From NCBI RefSeq assembly GCF_001045675.1, contig NZ_LEKT01000028.1, positions 1 through 34,819 of the forward strand: 34,819 nucleotides of DNA, written 5' to 3'. The notes under the pieces are model-generated. The model had not been told where the DNA came from and searched no databases. It was given only the letters and a program-made list of their open reading frames with translations. This DNA comes from Megasphaera cerevisiae DSM 20462 (GTDB lineage Bacteria; Bacillota; Negativicutes; Veillonellales; Megasphaeraceae). The position numbers and the translations under genes are program-made. Shown one piece after another: positions 23,997-31,383 of the stretch; positions within the stretch are counted from its first letter, which is position 1, and each line of letters opens with the position of its first letter.

Positions 23997-24821
23997 ATGA
24001 AATTAAAAATAATCGCAAGTATTGTACTGACGCTGAGCATAGCGGCGTCTATGCTGACCGGCTGCGGTTTACAGAGCCGTTCTGCTGTTCAACCGGAGAA
24101 GAAGGAAATTACAGTGGGGGTAACTCCCGGCTCCAGTGATCAAATTATGGAAATCGTTACGCAGGAGGCAGCCAAGCAAGGCCTTACGGTTCATGTAAAA
24201 ACATTTTCTGACTACATCACTCCGGATCAGGCGCTGGCCAACGGGGACATTGATTTGAATTCTTTTCAGCATCAGCCTTTTCTGGATGCGTTTAATGAAA
24301 AAAATGGTACCCAGCTTATCAGTATCGGGAAAACCTATTTAGCTCCCTTGGCACTGTATTCACATACATATAAATCGGCTGCCGATATTCCAGATGGGGC
24401 TGCTATCGCGATTCCTAACGATCCGTCTAATGGCGGGCGGGCACTGCAGCTTTTGCAGAAGCAGGGATGGATCCAGCTGGCACCAGATAAAAGTGCTACA
24501 AAAGTGACGGTACAGGATATTGTGGCTAATCCTAAGCACTTGCATATTATTGAGTTAGAGGCCGCACAATTACCTCGCTCACTGGATGATACCGATGCGG
24601 CGGTCATCAATGCAGGATATGCTATTTCAGCTGGTTTGAACAGTAAACGGGATTCCATTGCCGTAGAAGATAATACCAGTCCCTATGTCAATATCATTGC
24701 TGCTCGTCCGGAAGATAAGGATAATCCGGCGTATCTGAAATTTGTCAAAGCATTTCAGTCAGATGCGGTTAAGCAGTATATAAATGAACATTTTGCCGGA
24801 GAGTTGGAACCGGCATGGTAA
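23997..24821 (+). CDS. metQ: MetQ/NlpA family methionine-binding lipoprotein
   Basis: A 274-residue lipoprotein with lipobox MLTGC, Cys at 23. Hallmarks of the NlpA/MetQ family: EITVGVTPGSSDQIMEIV, SDYITPDQALANGDIDLNSF with QHQPFLDAFN, AIAIPNDPSNGGRALQLLQ and AAVINAGYAISAGL. It normally serves the MetNI importer, but neither metN nor metI is in the window; instead it closes the operon of an SsuBC-type importer. It may supply a MetNI encoded elsewhere. AAGGAG lies upstream of the start at good distance. Confidence 0.9.
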   Translation: MKLKIIASIVLTLSIAASMLTGCGLQSRSAVQPEKKEITVGVTPGSSDQIMEIVTQEAAKQGLTVHVKTFSDYITPDQALANGDIDLNSFQHQPFLDAFNEKNGTQLISIGKTYLAPLALYSHTYKSAADIPDGAAIAIPNDPSNGGRALQLLQKQGWIQLAPDKSATKVTVQDIVANPKHLHIIELEAAQLPRSLDDTDAAVINAGYAISAGLNSKRDSIAVEDNTSPYVNIIAARPEDKDNPAYLKFVKAFQSDAVKQYINEHFAGELEPAW

Positions 24822-24884
24822 GGATAGATTTTGTTTTAATATAAATGCCCTGCTGAAGGTGCTGCAGGGTGTATGCAAAAGAGA

Positions 24885-24962
24885 TACCAGAATGAACTGT
24901 CCCAATCGTTAGATTTTTAGGTCTGACTTTTGGGAGTCCAGTTCATTCTGGTACTTTTTTTA
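24885..24962 (+). terminator. Long hairpin terminator after metQ, with ends resembling an insertion sequence
   Basis: TACCAGAATGAACTG at 24885-24899 pairs perfectly with CAGTTCATTCTGGTA at 24939-24953 and is followed by a T run. CCCAA/TTGGG forms an inner stem. The arms carry TGAACTG followed by CCCAA, reminiscent of IS3-family ends, so it may be a collapsed element now acting as a terminator. Confidence 0.75.
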
Positions 24963-25059
24963 AGTTCTCGTTTGAAGATATACGTATTGTTCTGCAAAGC
25001 GTGAATATAATTAGTGGAAAATGGTAGAAACGTTGTTTTTACAACAGCTAAAATATACC

Positions 25060-25086
25060 TTTTGTTATATATTTATAATAACAAAA
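25060..25086 (+). promoter_or_regulatory. Operator-like inverted repeat before the flavodiiron gene
   Basis: TTTTGTTAT at 25060-25068 and ATAACAAAA at 25078-25086 form a perfect 9-9-9 inverted repeat overlapping the ribosome site. A shorter GTTGT/ACAAC repeat lies at 25032-25045. It could be bound by a redox or peroxide regulator, or fold in the mRNA; the family is not assignable. Confidence 0.45.
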
Positions 25087-25100
25087 GGAGGTAGAAATGG

Positions 25101-26301
25101 ATGGAAAAGAAAATTACAAACAACGTCAGCTGGGTAGGTAAGATTGATTGGGGCTTGACTCATTTTCACGGTGATGAATATTCTACGGAAAAAAGGGACT
25201 TCGTATAATTCATATCTCATTCGTGATAAAAAAACAGTATTGATTGATACAGTGTGGAAGCCGTTTGCCAAAGAATTTATTAGTGATTTGAAACAATCTG
25301 TTGATTTAAAACAAATTGATTGTATTGTGATGAATCATAACGAAGACGATCACAGCGGCGCGCTGCCGGAATTGATGAAAGAAATACCAGATACGCCTAT
25401 TTATTGTACCAAGATGGGAGAAGCGATTATTCGTGGGCATTTTCATCAGGATTGGAACTTCGTTAATGTTAAAACCGACGATGTGCTGGACATAGGAGAC
25501 CACCGCTTAGTATTTATTGAAGCTAAAATGCTGCATTGGCCGGATACTATGTTTACGTATATGACAGGAGATAATATTTTATTTTCTAATGATGGATTTG
25601 GACAGCATTATGCTACGGAATTGCTGTACAATAATACGGTGGATCAGGCTGAATTGTATCGGGAAGCCATAAAGTATTATGCAAATATTCTCACGCTGTA
25701 TAGCCCGATGGTAAAGACCAAAATTAAGGAAATCTTAGCGATGAAGGTTCCTGTTGATCTGATATGTCCAAGTCATGGTGTGATATGGAAAGACAATCCG
25801 ATGCAGATCATAGAGGCATATCAAAAATGGGCGGATAACTATCAGGAAAATCAAATTACAATCATTTATGATACGATGTGGGACGCTACGCGAAGAATGG
25901 CAGAAGGAATAGCCGCCGGTATTCAGGCGGAAGATCCATCAGTTACTATCAAGCTGTATAACGCTGCCAAAATAGATAAAAATGATATCAGTACCGAGGT
26001 TTTTAAATCGAAGGGAATTTTGGTTGGTTCGCCGACGATCAATTACGGTTATTCATTTTCTATTGGCGGGATACTGGAAATGCTGTGCGGCCTAAAATTT
26101 AAAAATAAAAAAGCAGCGGCATTTGGCAGCTATGGCTGGAGTGGAGAAGCAGTAAGGAAAATTAGTGAACAGCTGAAGAAGGGCGGTTTTGAAGTAACCG
26201 GCGAAGGGCTGCAGTGTCAATGGGCTCCGGATGCGTCAGCTATAAGGATATGCGGGCAGTTTGGTAAAGAGTTTGCTGCGTATTTACAAAAGAATAAATA
26301 G
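25101..26301 (+). CDS. Flavodiiron protein (A-type flavoprotein, oxygen/NO reductase), frameshifted near 5' end
   Basis: Reduces oxygen to water or NO to N2O for protection of an anaerobe. The diiron beta-lactamase-like domain has ligands in NHNEDDHSG, MLHWPD, FSNDGFGQH and PSHGVIW; a flavodoxin domain follows (TIIYDTMWDATRRMAEGIAA, VGSPTINYGYS, FGSYGWSGEA). AAAAGGAGG precedes the ATG at 25101, which encodes MEKKITNNVSWVGKIDWG and then STE, but that frame stops at a TAA soon after. The rest of the protein is one base out of frame, resuming as KGTSYNSYLIRD. Six A at 25189-25194 where five would restore the frame marks the shift. A shorter product from 25174 would lack about 28 conserved residues. 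Sequencing error, mutation or slippage are all possible. Confidence 0.85.
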
Positions 26302-26349
26302 GTCTCGTCAGAAGAATACTATGTCTATGTGGTAAGGGAGGTTTTTGTT

Positions 26350-26538
26350 ATGAAATATCATGTAAATGAAACTTGTATTGGATGTGGTCTTTGTGTCGCA
26401 ACGTGTCCTGCCGTGTTTAAAATGAATGATGAAACCGGTATTGCAGAATCCATTACGGCAGATATTCCTGCAATTATGGAAGATAGTGCAAAAGAGGCGC
26501 AGGAGGGCTGTCCGGCCGGCGCTATTGAATCTGTGTAA
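26350..26538 (+). CDS. Small single-cluster [4Fe-4S] ferredoxin
   Basis: A 62-residue electron carrier. CIGCGLC gives Cys 9, 12 and 15, and GCP gives Cys 54 as fourth ligand; Cys 19 is extra, as in single-cluster ferredoxins of the Thermotoga/Desulfovibrio type. GGGAGG precedes the ATG at 26350. Placed 48 nt after the flavodiiron gene in the same direction, it may supply electrons to it, a role often filled by rubredoxin. Confidence 0.9.
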   Translation: MKYHVNETCIGCGLCVATCPAVFKMNDETGIAESITADIPAIMEDSAKEAQEGCPAGAIESV

Positions 26539-26558
26539 TTGAACCTATGTGATTCAGC

Positions 26559-26620
26559 ATCTGTGTTTCATCAAAAAAAGGGATCCTTAATGGGATCCCT
26601 TTTTTTGATGAAACACAGAT
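26559..26620. terminator. Bidirectional terminator with a perfect 28-bp stem
   Basis: Left arm 26559-26586 and right arm 26593-26620 are exact reverse complements (28 bp) around a 6-nt loop. Seven A in the left arm and seven T in the right provide the U run for either strand. It separates the convergent ferredoxin and trans-sulfuration genes. Confidence 0.93.
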
Positions 26621-26646
26621 ATAACGTTTTATGGTATACAATTTTT

Positions 26647-27840
26647 TTAAAGTAAATTTACTTTTTTCAAGGCCTGCTGTAAATCACCAAGAATATCTTT
26701 GCTATCTTCAATGCCGACACTAAAGCGGAAAAATCCCTTGTGGAATACTTCGGGATATAAATATTGTCTTTCGTCGTTTTCTCCCAGAAATACGATCAGG
26801 CTTTCATCATGTCCCAGTGATACGGCAGAGGTGATGACCTTCAGATAACTGACAAATCGATTATGTGTGTCGTGGTCCGCTTTTAGACCAAAAGAGAGGA
26901 CGCCGCCGAAGCCGGGAGCCATTTGTTCCCTGGCAAGGCCGTGGCCGGCATGGGAGGGCAGGCCCGGGTATGCGACAAAACGGACACAATCAAGAGATTC
27001 CAGATATTCAGCAGCCTGTTGTGCGTTTTCATTATGCTGTCTCATACGTAGCGGCAAGGTGACGACACCTCGCATGATCAGCCATGCGTTAAAAGGACTA
27101 ATGACACCGCCCAAATTAATCTGGGCCTGCTCTCTGATGATATTCAGGTAATGGGTGCTGCCAATGATGGCACCACCCTGTGCATCGCCGTGCCCATTGA
27201 TGTATTTGGTCAGACTTTCTACTGTAAAATCAGCACCTAGTTCAATCGGTCTCTGATTGAAAGGCGAGGCGAAGGTATTATCTACAGAAAGTAAAGCTTC
27301 ATGGGCATGGGCGATTTGGGCTATTTTGCGGATGTCTGAAATCATCAGGGTGGGATTGCCGGGTGTTTCTATGTGGATGAGTTTTGTATTGGGCCGAATT
27401 GCTTTTTCTACATTGACAGGATCTGTTGTATCGACCAGCGTTGTTTCTATATTGAATTTAGTATTCAACAGTTCATGAAACAAGCGATATACAGCGATAT
27501 ACGTGACACTGGAAAAAATGACATGATCGCCGCTTTTCAGCAGTGAGAAAAATAAACCGGACAGCGCGGCAACGCCGCTGGCTAAGACAATGCAATCTTC
27601 TCCGCCCTCCAATGAAGCCAATTTTTCCTGCAGGTATTTTTGGTTGCTGCCGCCATTGCGTACATAAATGCTTTTGCCGGCACTGCTCCAGTTTAGGTCT
27701 GACGGATCATACGGGAGTTCATAGCTGTTGGCCATCGTGATCGGTCTTTTTATAGCACCCGTTTCCTGATCAACATCGTTTCCCGTGTGTACGGCACGTG
27801 TTTGGAAGCCGTATTCGTTTCCATAAGTTCGTTTTTTCAT
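26647..27840 (-). CDS. Trans-sulfuration PLP enzyme (cystathionine gamma-synthase/lyase or methionine gamma-lyase type)
   Basis: A 397-residue Cys/Met metabolism PLP-dependent enzyme. The cofactor Lys is 212 in ESLTKYINGHGD, the PLP-ring Asp is in SVDNTFASPF, and YVRNGGSNQKYLQEKLASLE and GGVLSFGL are also family segments. Members interconvert cystathionine, homocysteine, cysteine and methionine, and the sequence alone does not decide which. Control by tandem SAM-I riboswitches favours methionine or cysteine synthesis over breakdown. AAAGGAG precedes the start by about 11 nt. It is the second gene of the minus-strand operon, 84 nt after the aminotransferase. Confidence 0.88.
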   Translation of the reverse strand: MKKRTYGNEYGFQTRAVHTGNDVDQETGAIKRPITMANSYELPYDPSDLNWSSAGKSIYVRNGGSNQKYLQEKLASLEGGEDCIVLASGVAALSGLFFSLLKSGDHVIFSSVTYIAVYRLFHELLNTKFNIETTLVDTTDPVNVEKAIRPNTKLIHIETPGNPTLMISDIRKIAQIAHAHEALLSVDNTFASPFNQRPIELGADFTVESLTKYINGHGDAQGGAIIGSTHYLNIIREQAQINLGGVISPFNAWLIMRGVVTLPLRMRQHNENAQQAAEYLESLDCVRFVAYPGLPSHAGHGLAREQMAPGFGGVLSFGLKADHDTHNRFVSYLKVITSAVSLGHDESLIVFLGENDERQYLYPEVFHKGFFRFSVGIEDSKDILGDLQQALKKVNLL

Positions 27841-27924
27841 ATGTTACGTCACTCCTTTTTATTAAATCAAAAAAGTATATATGGGTATTCTGCTGGCAGC
27901 AATATAAGCCAGGCGGTCAGCGTA

Positions 27925-29091
27925 TTAACCTTTTTTTATGCGGGATTTTATATGTTCTAATCTGGTGAGAGCTTCGTATAAGGTTTCGTCATTTTTAGCA
28001 AAATGTAAACGGATCAGATGGTGGATCGGTTCTTTGAAGAAGGAAGAACCCGGGACCGCACCGACACCTACTTTTTCTGCCAGTACTTCGCAGAATTCCA
28101 AATCACTGTGAAAGCCGAATTCAGATATGTCGAGCAGTACGTAATAGGCGCCTTGCGGAGTATTGTGGATAATACCGGCCCGATCCAGCCCGTCCAGCAT
28201 AATCTGCCGCTTGTGTGTGTATAATGCTAACAGGTCGTCATAGTAGGTCTGATCAAATTGAAAGCCGACAAGTGCCGCCTCCTGCAAAGGGCTGGCTGCG
28301 CCGACCGTCAAAAAGTCATGTACTTTTTTGGCGGCATCAATGATGCTGGCAGGAGCTGTTATATGGCCCAGGCGCCAGCCAGTGATAGAGTAGGTTTTGG
28401 AAAGAGAACTGCAGGTCAGGGTGCGTTCGTACATGCCGGGCAGGGAGGCAAAGTACGTATGTACATGTGGCTTATATACAATATGTTCATATACTTCGTC
28501 TGTAATTACATATGTATCATACGTATTCGCCAGCGCGGCGATATATTCCAATTCCTTTTTTGTAAATACTTTTCCGCAGGGATTGGAGGGATTACATAGA
28601 ATAAGAGCTTTTGGATGCTGACGGAAGGCGCCCTCCAATACATCGGGATCAAAATTGAAGTATGGAGGGTTCAAGGGAACGTAAATTGGTTCCGCGCCGG
28701 CAAGAATTGTATCAGCTCCATAGTTTTCGTAGAACGGAGAAAAGATGATTACCTTTTCCCCCGGATTGACAAGTGTCATAATGGCCACCATCATGGCTTC
28801 CGTGCTTCCGCAGGTAACGAGCAGTTCCGCGTCGGGATCAATGGAACGGCCCAGCAGACGAGATCGATATGATGCCAGGGCGTTTCGGAAATTTTGGGCT
28901 CCCCAGGTTATGGCATATTGATGAGGCCCTTTATAGGCTATTTGAGACAGGCGGTCTAAAATAGGCTGAGGCGGCTGAAAATCGGGAAATCCTTGTGATA
29001 GGTTAATGGCATGATATTTGTCTGAGATTCGTGTCATACGGCGAATGACAGAATCAGTGAATAAAGAAACTTTTTTGGATAATGCCTGCAT
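27925..29091 (-). CDS. Class I/II pyridoxal-phosphate aminotransferase (methionine/aromatic keto-acid type)
   Basis: A 388-residue cytoplasmic aminotransferase. NLSQGFPDF near the start, NPSNPCGK at 167-174, DEVY at 198-201, the PLP Lys 232 in SSLSKTYSITGWR, and a C-terminal Arg in HLIRLHFAKN. The sequence resembles the KAT/YbdL group that uses methionine, glutamine or aromatic amino acids. SAM-controlled expression suits the last step of methionine salvage (2-keto-4-methylthiobutyrate to methionine), which is inference. The start at 29091 follows GGGGGAG; an in-frame ATG at 29151 lies inside the riboswitch terminator and is rejected. Confidence 0.88.
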   Translation of the reverse strand: MQALSKKVSLFTDSVIRRMTRISDKYHAINLSQGFPDFQPPQPILDRLSQIAYKGPHQYAITWGAQNFRNALASYRSRLLGRSIDPDAELLVTCGSTEAMMVAIMTLVNPGEKVIIFSPFYENYGADTILAGAEPIYVPLNPPYFNFDPDVLEGAFRQHPKALILCNPSNPCGKVFTKKELEYIAALANTYDTYVITDEVYEHIVYKPHVHTYFASLPGMYERTLTCSSLSKTYSITGWRLGHITAPASIIDAAKKVHDFLTVGAASPLQEAALVGFQFDQTYYDDLLALYTHKRQIMLDGLDRAGIIHNTPQGAYYVLLDISEFGFHSDLEFCEVLAEKVGVGAVPGSSFFKEPIHHLIRLHFAKNDETLYEALTRLEHIKSRIKKG

Positions 29092-29123
29092 TGTATACTC
29101 CCCCTTTATGAAATCTGCATAAT

Positions 29124-29148
29124 AAAAAGACGCCATGCAGATGGCGTC
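29124..29148 (-). terminator. Expression-platform terminator D
   Basis: On the minus strand GACGCCAT (29148-29141) pairs with ATGGCGTC (29136-29129) around CTGC, followed by five T. Confidence 0.9.
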
Positions 29149-29163
29149 CATAATATAGCGTGT

Positions 29164-29263
29164 ACGTTCATCTGTCGGAATATTCCGCTGGAATCAGCAC
29201 CTACCTTTTGACAGGGGTTGCTGCAGTATCATTGGGCCAGTCCCTCTACTGCTCTGGATGAAG
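29164..29263 (-). ncRNA. SAM-I (S-box) riboswitch D, proximal copy before the aminotransferase
   Basis: Minus strand motifs: TTCATCCAGAGCAGTAGAGG, GGACTGGCCCAATGATACTG, CAGCAACCCC, GGTGCTGATTCCAGCGG and GACAGATGAACG. GGTGCTGATTCC replaces the usual GGTGCCAATTCC, a two-base change in the core. Otherwise the fold is complete and ends in terminator D. Confidence 0.93.
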
Positions 29264-29294
29264 AATTTTATATTGTGTTTGGTTACATATGATG

Positions 29295-29317
29295 CGGCAC
29301 AATATTATATTGTACCG
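29295..29317 (-). promoter_or_regulatory. Hairpin centred on the stop codon of leader D
   Basis: CGGTACAATA (29317-29308) pairs with TATTGTGCCG (29304-29295), one G-U, with the leader's TAA stop codon as the three-base loop. Confidence 0.55.
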
Positions 29318-29352
29318 TACCGTATGATCGTCAAATTTTTTAAGTACCTCAT
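29305..29352 (-). CDS. Short leader peptide without Cys-Cys (leader D)
   Basis: Predicted peptide MRYLKNLTIIRYGTI, 15 residues, with AAGGAG 9 nt before the ATG. It lies between riboswitch E's terminator and riboswitch D, the same place as leader C in the plus-strand tandem. The core L-T-I-I matches leader B's T-I-I, but the Cys-Cys pair is replaced by Arg-Tyr. Either it senses something else or has lost sensing. Confidence 0.5.
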   Translation of the reverse strand: MRYLKNLTIIRYGTI

Positions 29353-29386
29353 AGAATATGTCTCCTTATAATGTGAAGCATATAAC

Positions 29387-29412
29387 AAAAAAAACGTCAT
29401 CAACGGATGACG
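29387..29412 (-). terminator. Expression-platform terminator E
   Basis: On the minus strand CGTCATC (29412-29406) pairs with GATGACG (29401-29395) around CGTT, followed by eight T. Confidence 0.9.
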
Positions 29413-29431
29413 CATCTGTAAATAAAGATTC

Positions 29432-29531
29432 GTATCATCTGTCAGGAATACATCCTGCTGGAATTGGCACCTTCCCGTACGGGAGGTTGCCGCAGTGTCA
29501 TAAGGCCAGTCCTTCAACTGCTCTGGATGAA
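29432..29531 (-). ncRNA. SAM-I (S-box) riboswitch E, distal copy of the minus-strand tandem
   Basis: Minus strand motifs: TTCATCCAGAGCAGTTGAAG, GGACTGGCCTTATGACACTG, CGGCAACCTCC, GGTGCCAATTCCAGCAGG and GACAGATGA. It begins within about 20 nt of the predicted transcription start, so unlike the others it has no leader peptide before it. Confidence 0.95.
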
Positions 29532-29551
29532 TATATAATTATGGTTATCAG

Positions 29552-29578
29552 CTTATACCGTTATGTTATATTTGTCAA
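29552..29578 (-). promoter_or_regulatory. Promoter of the minus-strand S-box operon
   Basis: TTGACA (29578-29573) and TATAAG (29557-29552) on the minus strand, spacer 15 bp, shorter than ideal. Confidence 0.55.
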
Positions 29579-29647
29579 GGGAAAACATGAAACCTAAAGC
29601 AGTTCATGAAAAAAATTTGAGGAAAGAGATTCTGTCACGATAAAGCG

Positions 29648-30236
29648 TTATAGTAATGACTGGATAATCTGCAGTCCTTGTTTCAAATCCTCCAGCGTAC
29701 GGGGAGAACTGATGGCAAGCCAGACCGCCGGTCGCGCCAAAATTCTGGCATGGTTACGAAGGCGATCCGCGGGCCGGCAGATAGTGCATTGGATATGGTG
29801 GAAATGTACATGCTCTGCTCTGGAATTAGTTTGGTAATCGGTGTACGGGGCTTATTGCTCAGGAACGAATAAAGTGCCGTCTTCTATGCAAATTAAGTGA
29901 TACTGCCGGCAATTTGCGGCTGCTTGCTGCCGTTCTTTCTCTTCCATCCAGAGTGCCGTAGGATTTTGATGATCGGGAATAATATATAATCCGGTAATGT
30001 CTTCTGTTTTACAAAGTTGGACAAGGGATTCCATGTCCAGACGGTCCTGACGGTACGGAACCGGACAGATACACTGTGAAAAGGCATTGCGGTATGCTTG
30101 TTAGAGATACGTGCAGCGCCAGAAAATTAATTTTGCTTAAGTGATATAAGAGGGAACCGGGTGGCAGAGAGAAATTTAAGCCGTCGTTTGGTTTGGGCCA
30201 GGTTATCTGTAGTATTTTAGAATTAGATACAAGCAA
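29648..30236 (-). pseudogene. Decayed MocR/PdxR-type (GntR plus aminotransferase) transcriptional regulator
   Basis: Fragments of the aminotransferase-like domain of a MocR regulator lie in order on the minus strand but in different frames: a piece near 30200-30010 (SLPPGSLLYHL), then PYRQDRLDMESLVQL and LYIIPDHQNPT with CIEDGTLF (30050-29855), then MYISTISNALSAGPRIAFV (about 29830-29750), and finally ISSPRTLEDLKQGLQIIQSL ending at 29648. The helix-turn-helix N terminus is missing. Several frameshifts and stops interrupt it. It may once have controlled the neighbouring PLP-enzyme operon. Confidence 0.75.
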
Positions 30237-30310
30237 GGGTAAAATTTATAGTGTATACTTAGAGTATCATTAGAAAATGAATACGGGATTTCTGCGGAGG
30301 AGATGAAGTG

Positions 30311-31198
30311 ATGAAGAATTCGAAATTCAAAAAGCGTCATATTGGCATGTTTTTTGTTCTGAATACCATGCGGCGATTTCATCGGGATGAGGTGTTCTCG
30401 TCATCAGCAGAAGCAGCATATTATTTGATCATGGGTTTTATTCCCTTTATGATTTTTTTGGTCAATGCGGTTTTATTTTTTATGGCACCGCAAATTTCCG
30501 TTATTATCAAAGTATTGGATTACTTGCCGCAGGAAGTCGCTGTTATTTTATCCTCTAATATATATCGTATTATTGCTGCCCGCAGTTCTACCTGGCTTGC
30601 TGCCGGCTTACTCATTGCGTTGTGGGCTGTGGCGCAGGGCGTGCAGGTTCTTATTCGGGCCAGTGATCAGACATTTCACGAAAATCGGGATCAACAGAAC
30701 TGGTTCATTGTCAAAATCAAATCCATGGTTTTAGTAGTTTTTTTGACGTTGTCCATTATTGTTTCCCTGGGTTTTACCGTTTTTGGAAATGCAGTGATTT
30801 ATGCTGTGCATTATTATTTTTATTTGCCGGAATTGTTCCTGCAAATCTGGGACTGGATAAAATATATATTGCCTTTTGGCGATTTGATCCTGACTCTTAC
30901 GATCTTTTACCGGTTTGCGCCGGATACGCTCCGCCCCAAATGGTATCGGGCATTTTTCGTTTCTATTTTTATTACGATTGTGTGGCTGTTGGTAACAAGC
31001 GTATACAGTTATTATATATTGAATATTTCTAATATGGGCTTCACGTATGGGCCGCTTATGGGTATTATTGTCTTGTTTATCTGGTTCCGTTTCATTGCGA
31101 TGGCAATCATCATGGGGAGTGAAATTCTCATGACTTGGCAGGATTTTGAAGTATTGCGCAGAAAACACCACAGAAAAGAACCGGAAAATAGTATATAA
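30311..31198 (+). CDS. YihY/BrkB family inner-membrane protein
   Basis: A 295-residue membrane protein of the YihY (formerly RNase BN-like) family. It starts with a basic cytoplasmic segment, then SSSAEAAYYLIMGFIPFMIF, typical of the family's first membrane segment, followed by about five more (including LLIALWAVAQGVQVLI, VLVVFLTLSIIVSLGFTVFG, FFVSIFITIVWLLVTSVYSY and GIIVLFIWFRFIAMAIIMGS) and a basic C terminus. Function is not established; the earlier tRNA-processing name is not supported. GGAGGAG lies about 8 nt before the ATG at 30311. It appears to stand alone. Confidence 0.9.
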   Translation: MKNSKFKKRHIGMFFVLNTMRRFHRDEVFSSSAEAAYYLIMGFIPFMIFLVNAVLFFMAPQISVIIKVLDYLPQEVAVILSSNIYRIIAARSSTWLAAGLLIALWAVAQGVQVLIRASDQTFHENRDQQNWFIVKIKSMVLVVFLTLSIIVSLGFTVFGNAVIYAVHYYFYLPELFLQIWDWIKYILPFGDLILTLTIFYRFAPDTLRPKWYRAFFVSIFITIVWLLVTSVYSYYILNISNMGFTYGPLMGIIVLFIWFRFIAMAIIMGSEILMTWQDFEVLRRKHHRKEPENSI

Positions 31199-31255
31199 AT
31201 GGCCTTTTTAATGTAAAAAATTATAAGCAGCAAATGAAAATGAAGACAAATATAA

Positions 31256-31271
31256 AATCTATATATTGTAT
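31256..31271 (+). promoter_or_regulatory. NrdR-like box 1
   Basis: AATCTATATATTGTAT matches 13 of 16 positions of the NrdR box (acaCwAtATaTwGtgt) by eye. It lies 42 bp (four helical turns) from box 2, a spacing consistent with cooperative NrdR binding, upstream of nrdD. The AT-rich context lowers confidence. Confidence 0.55.
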
Positions 31272-31297
31272 AATAAAATGGAAAAATATAAAAATAT

Positions 31298-31313
31298 ACG
31301 TAAGATATTGTAT
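31298..31313 (+). promoter_or_regulatory. NrdR-like box 2
   Basis: ACGTAAGATATTGTAT matches 12 of 16 NrdR box positions by eye. It ends 10 bp before the -35 hexamer of nrdD, a position suited to repression by NrdR when dATP is high. Confidence 0.5.
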
Positions 31314-31323
31314 TCGGGGGTTA

Positions 31324-31352
31324 TTGACATTTGCATGATGGTGTTTTATACT
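31324..31352 (+). promoter_or_regulatory. Promoter of nrdDG
   Basis: TTGACA at 31324-31329, 17-bp spacer, TATACT at 31347-31352. Confidence 0.88.
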
Positions 31353-31383
31353 AAAACACATAATACATTTGGAGGGTCAAGAA

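Noticed and set aside
25188-25196. Programmed -1 frameshift in the flavodiiron gene
   Set aside because: The frame change needed is +1, and the A-run does not form a phased -1 slippery heptamer.
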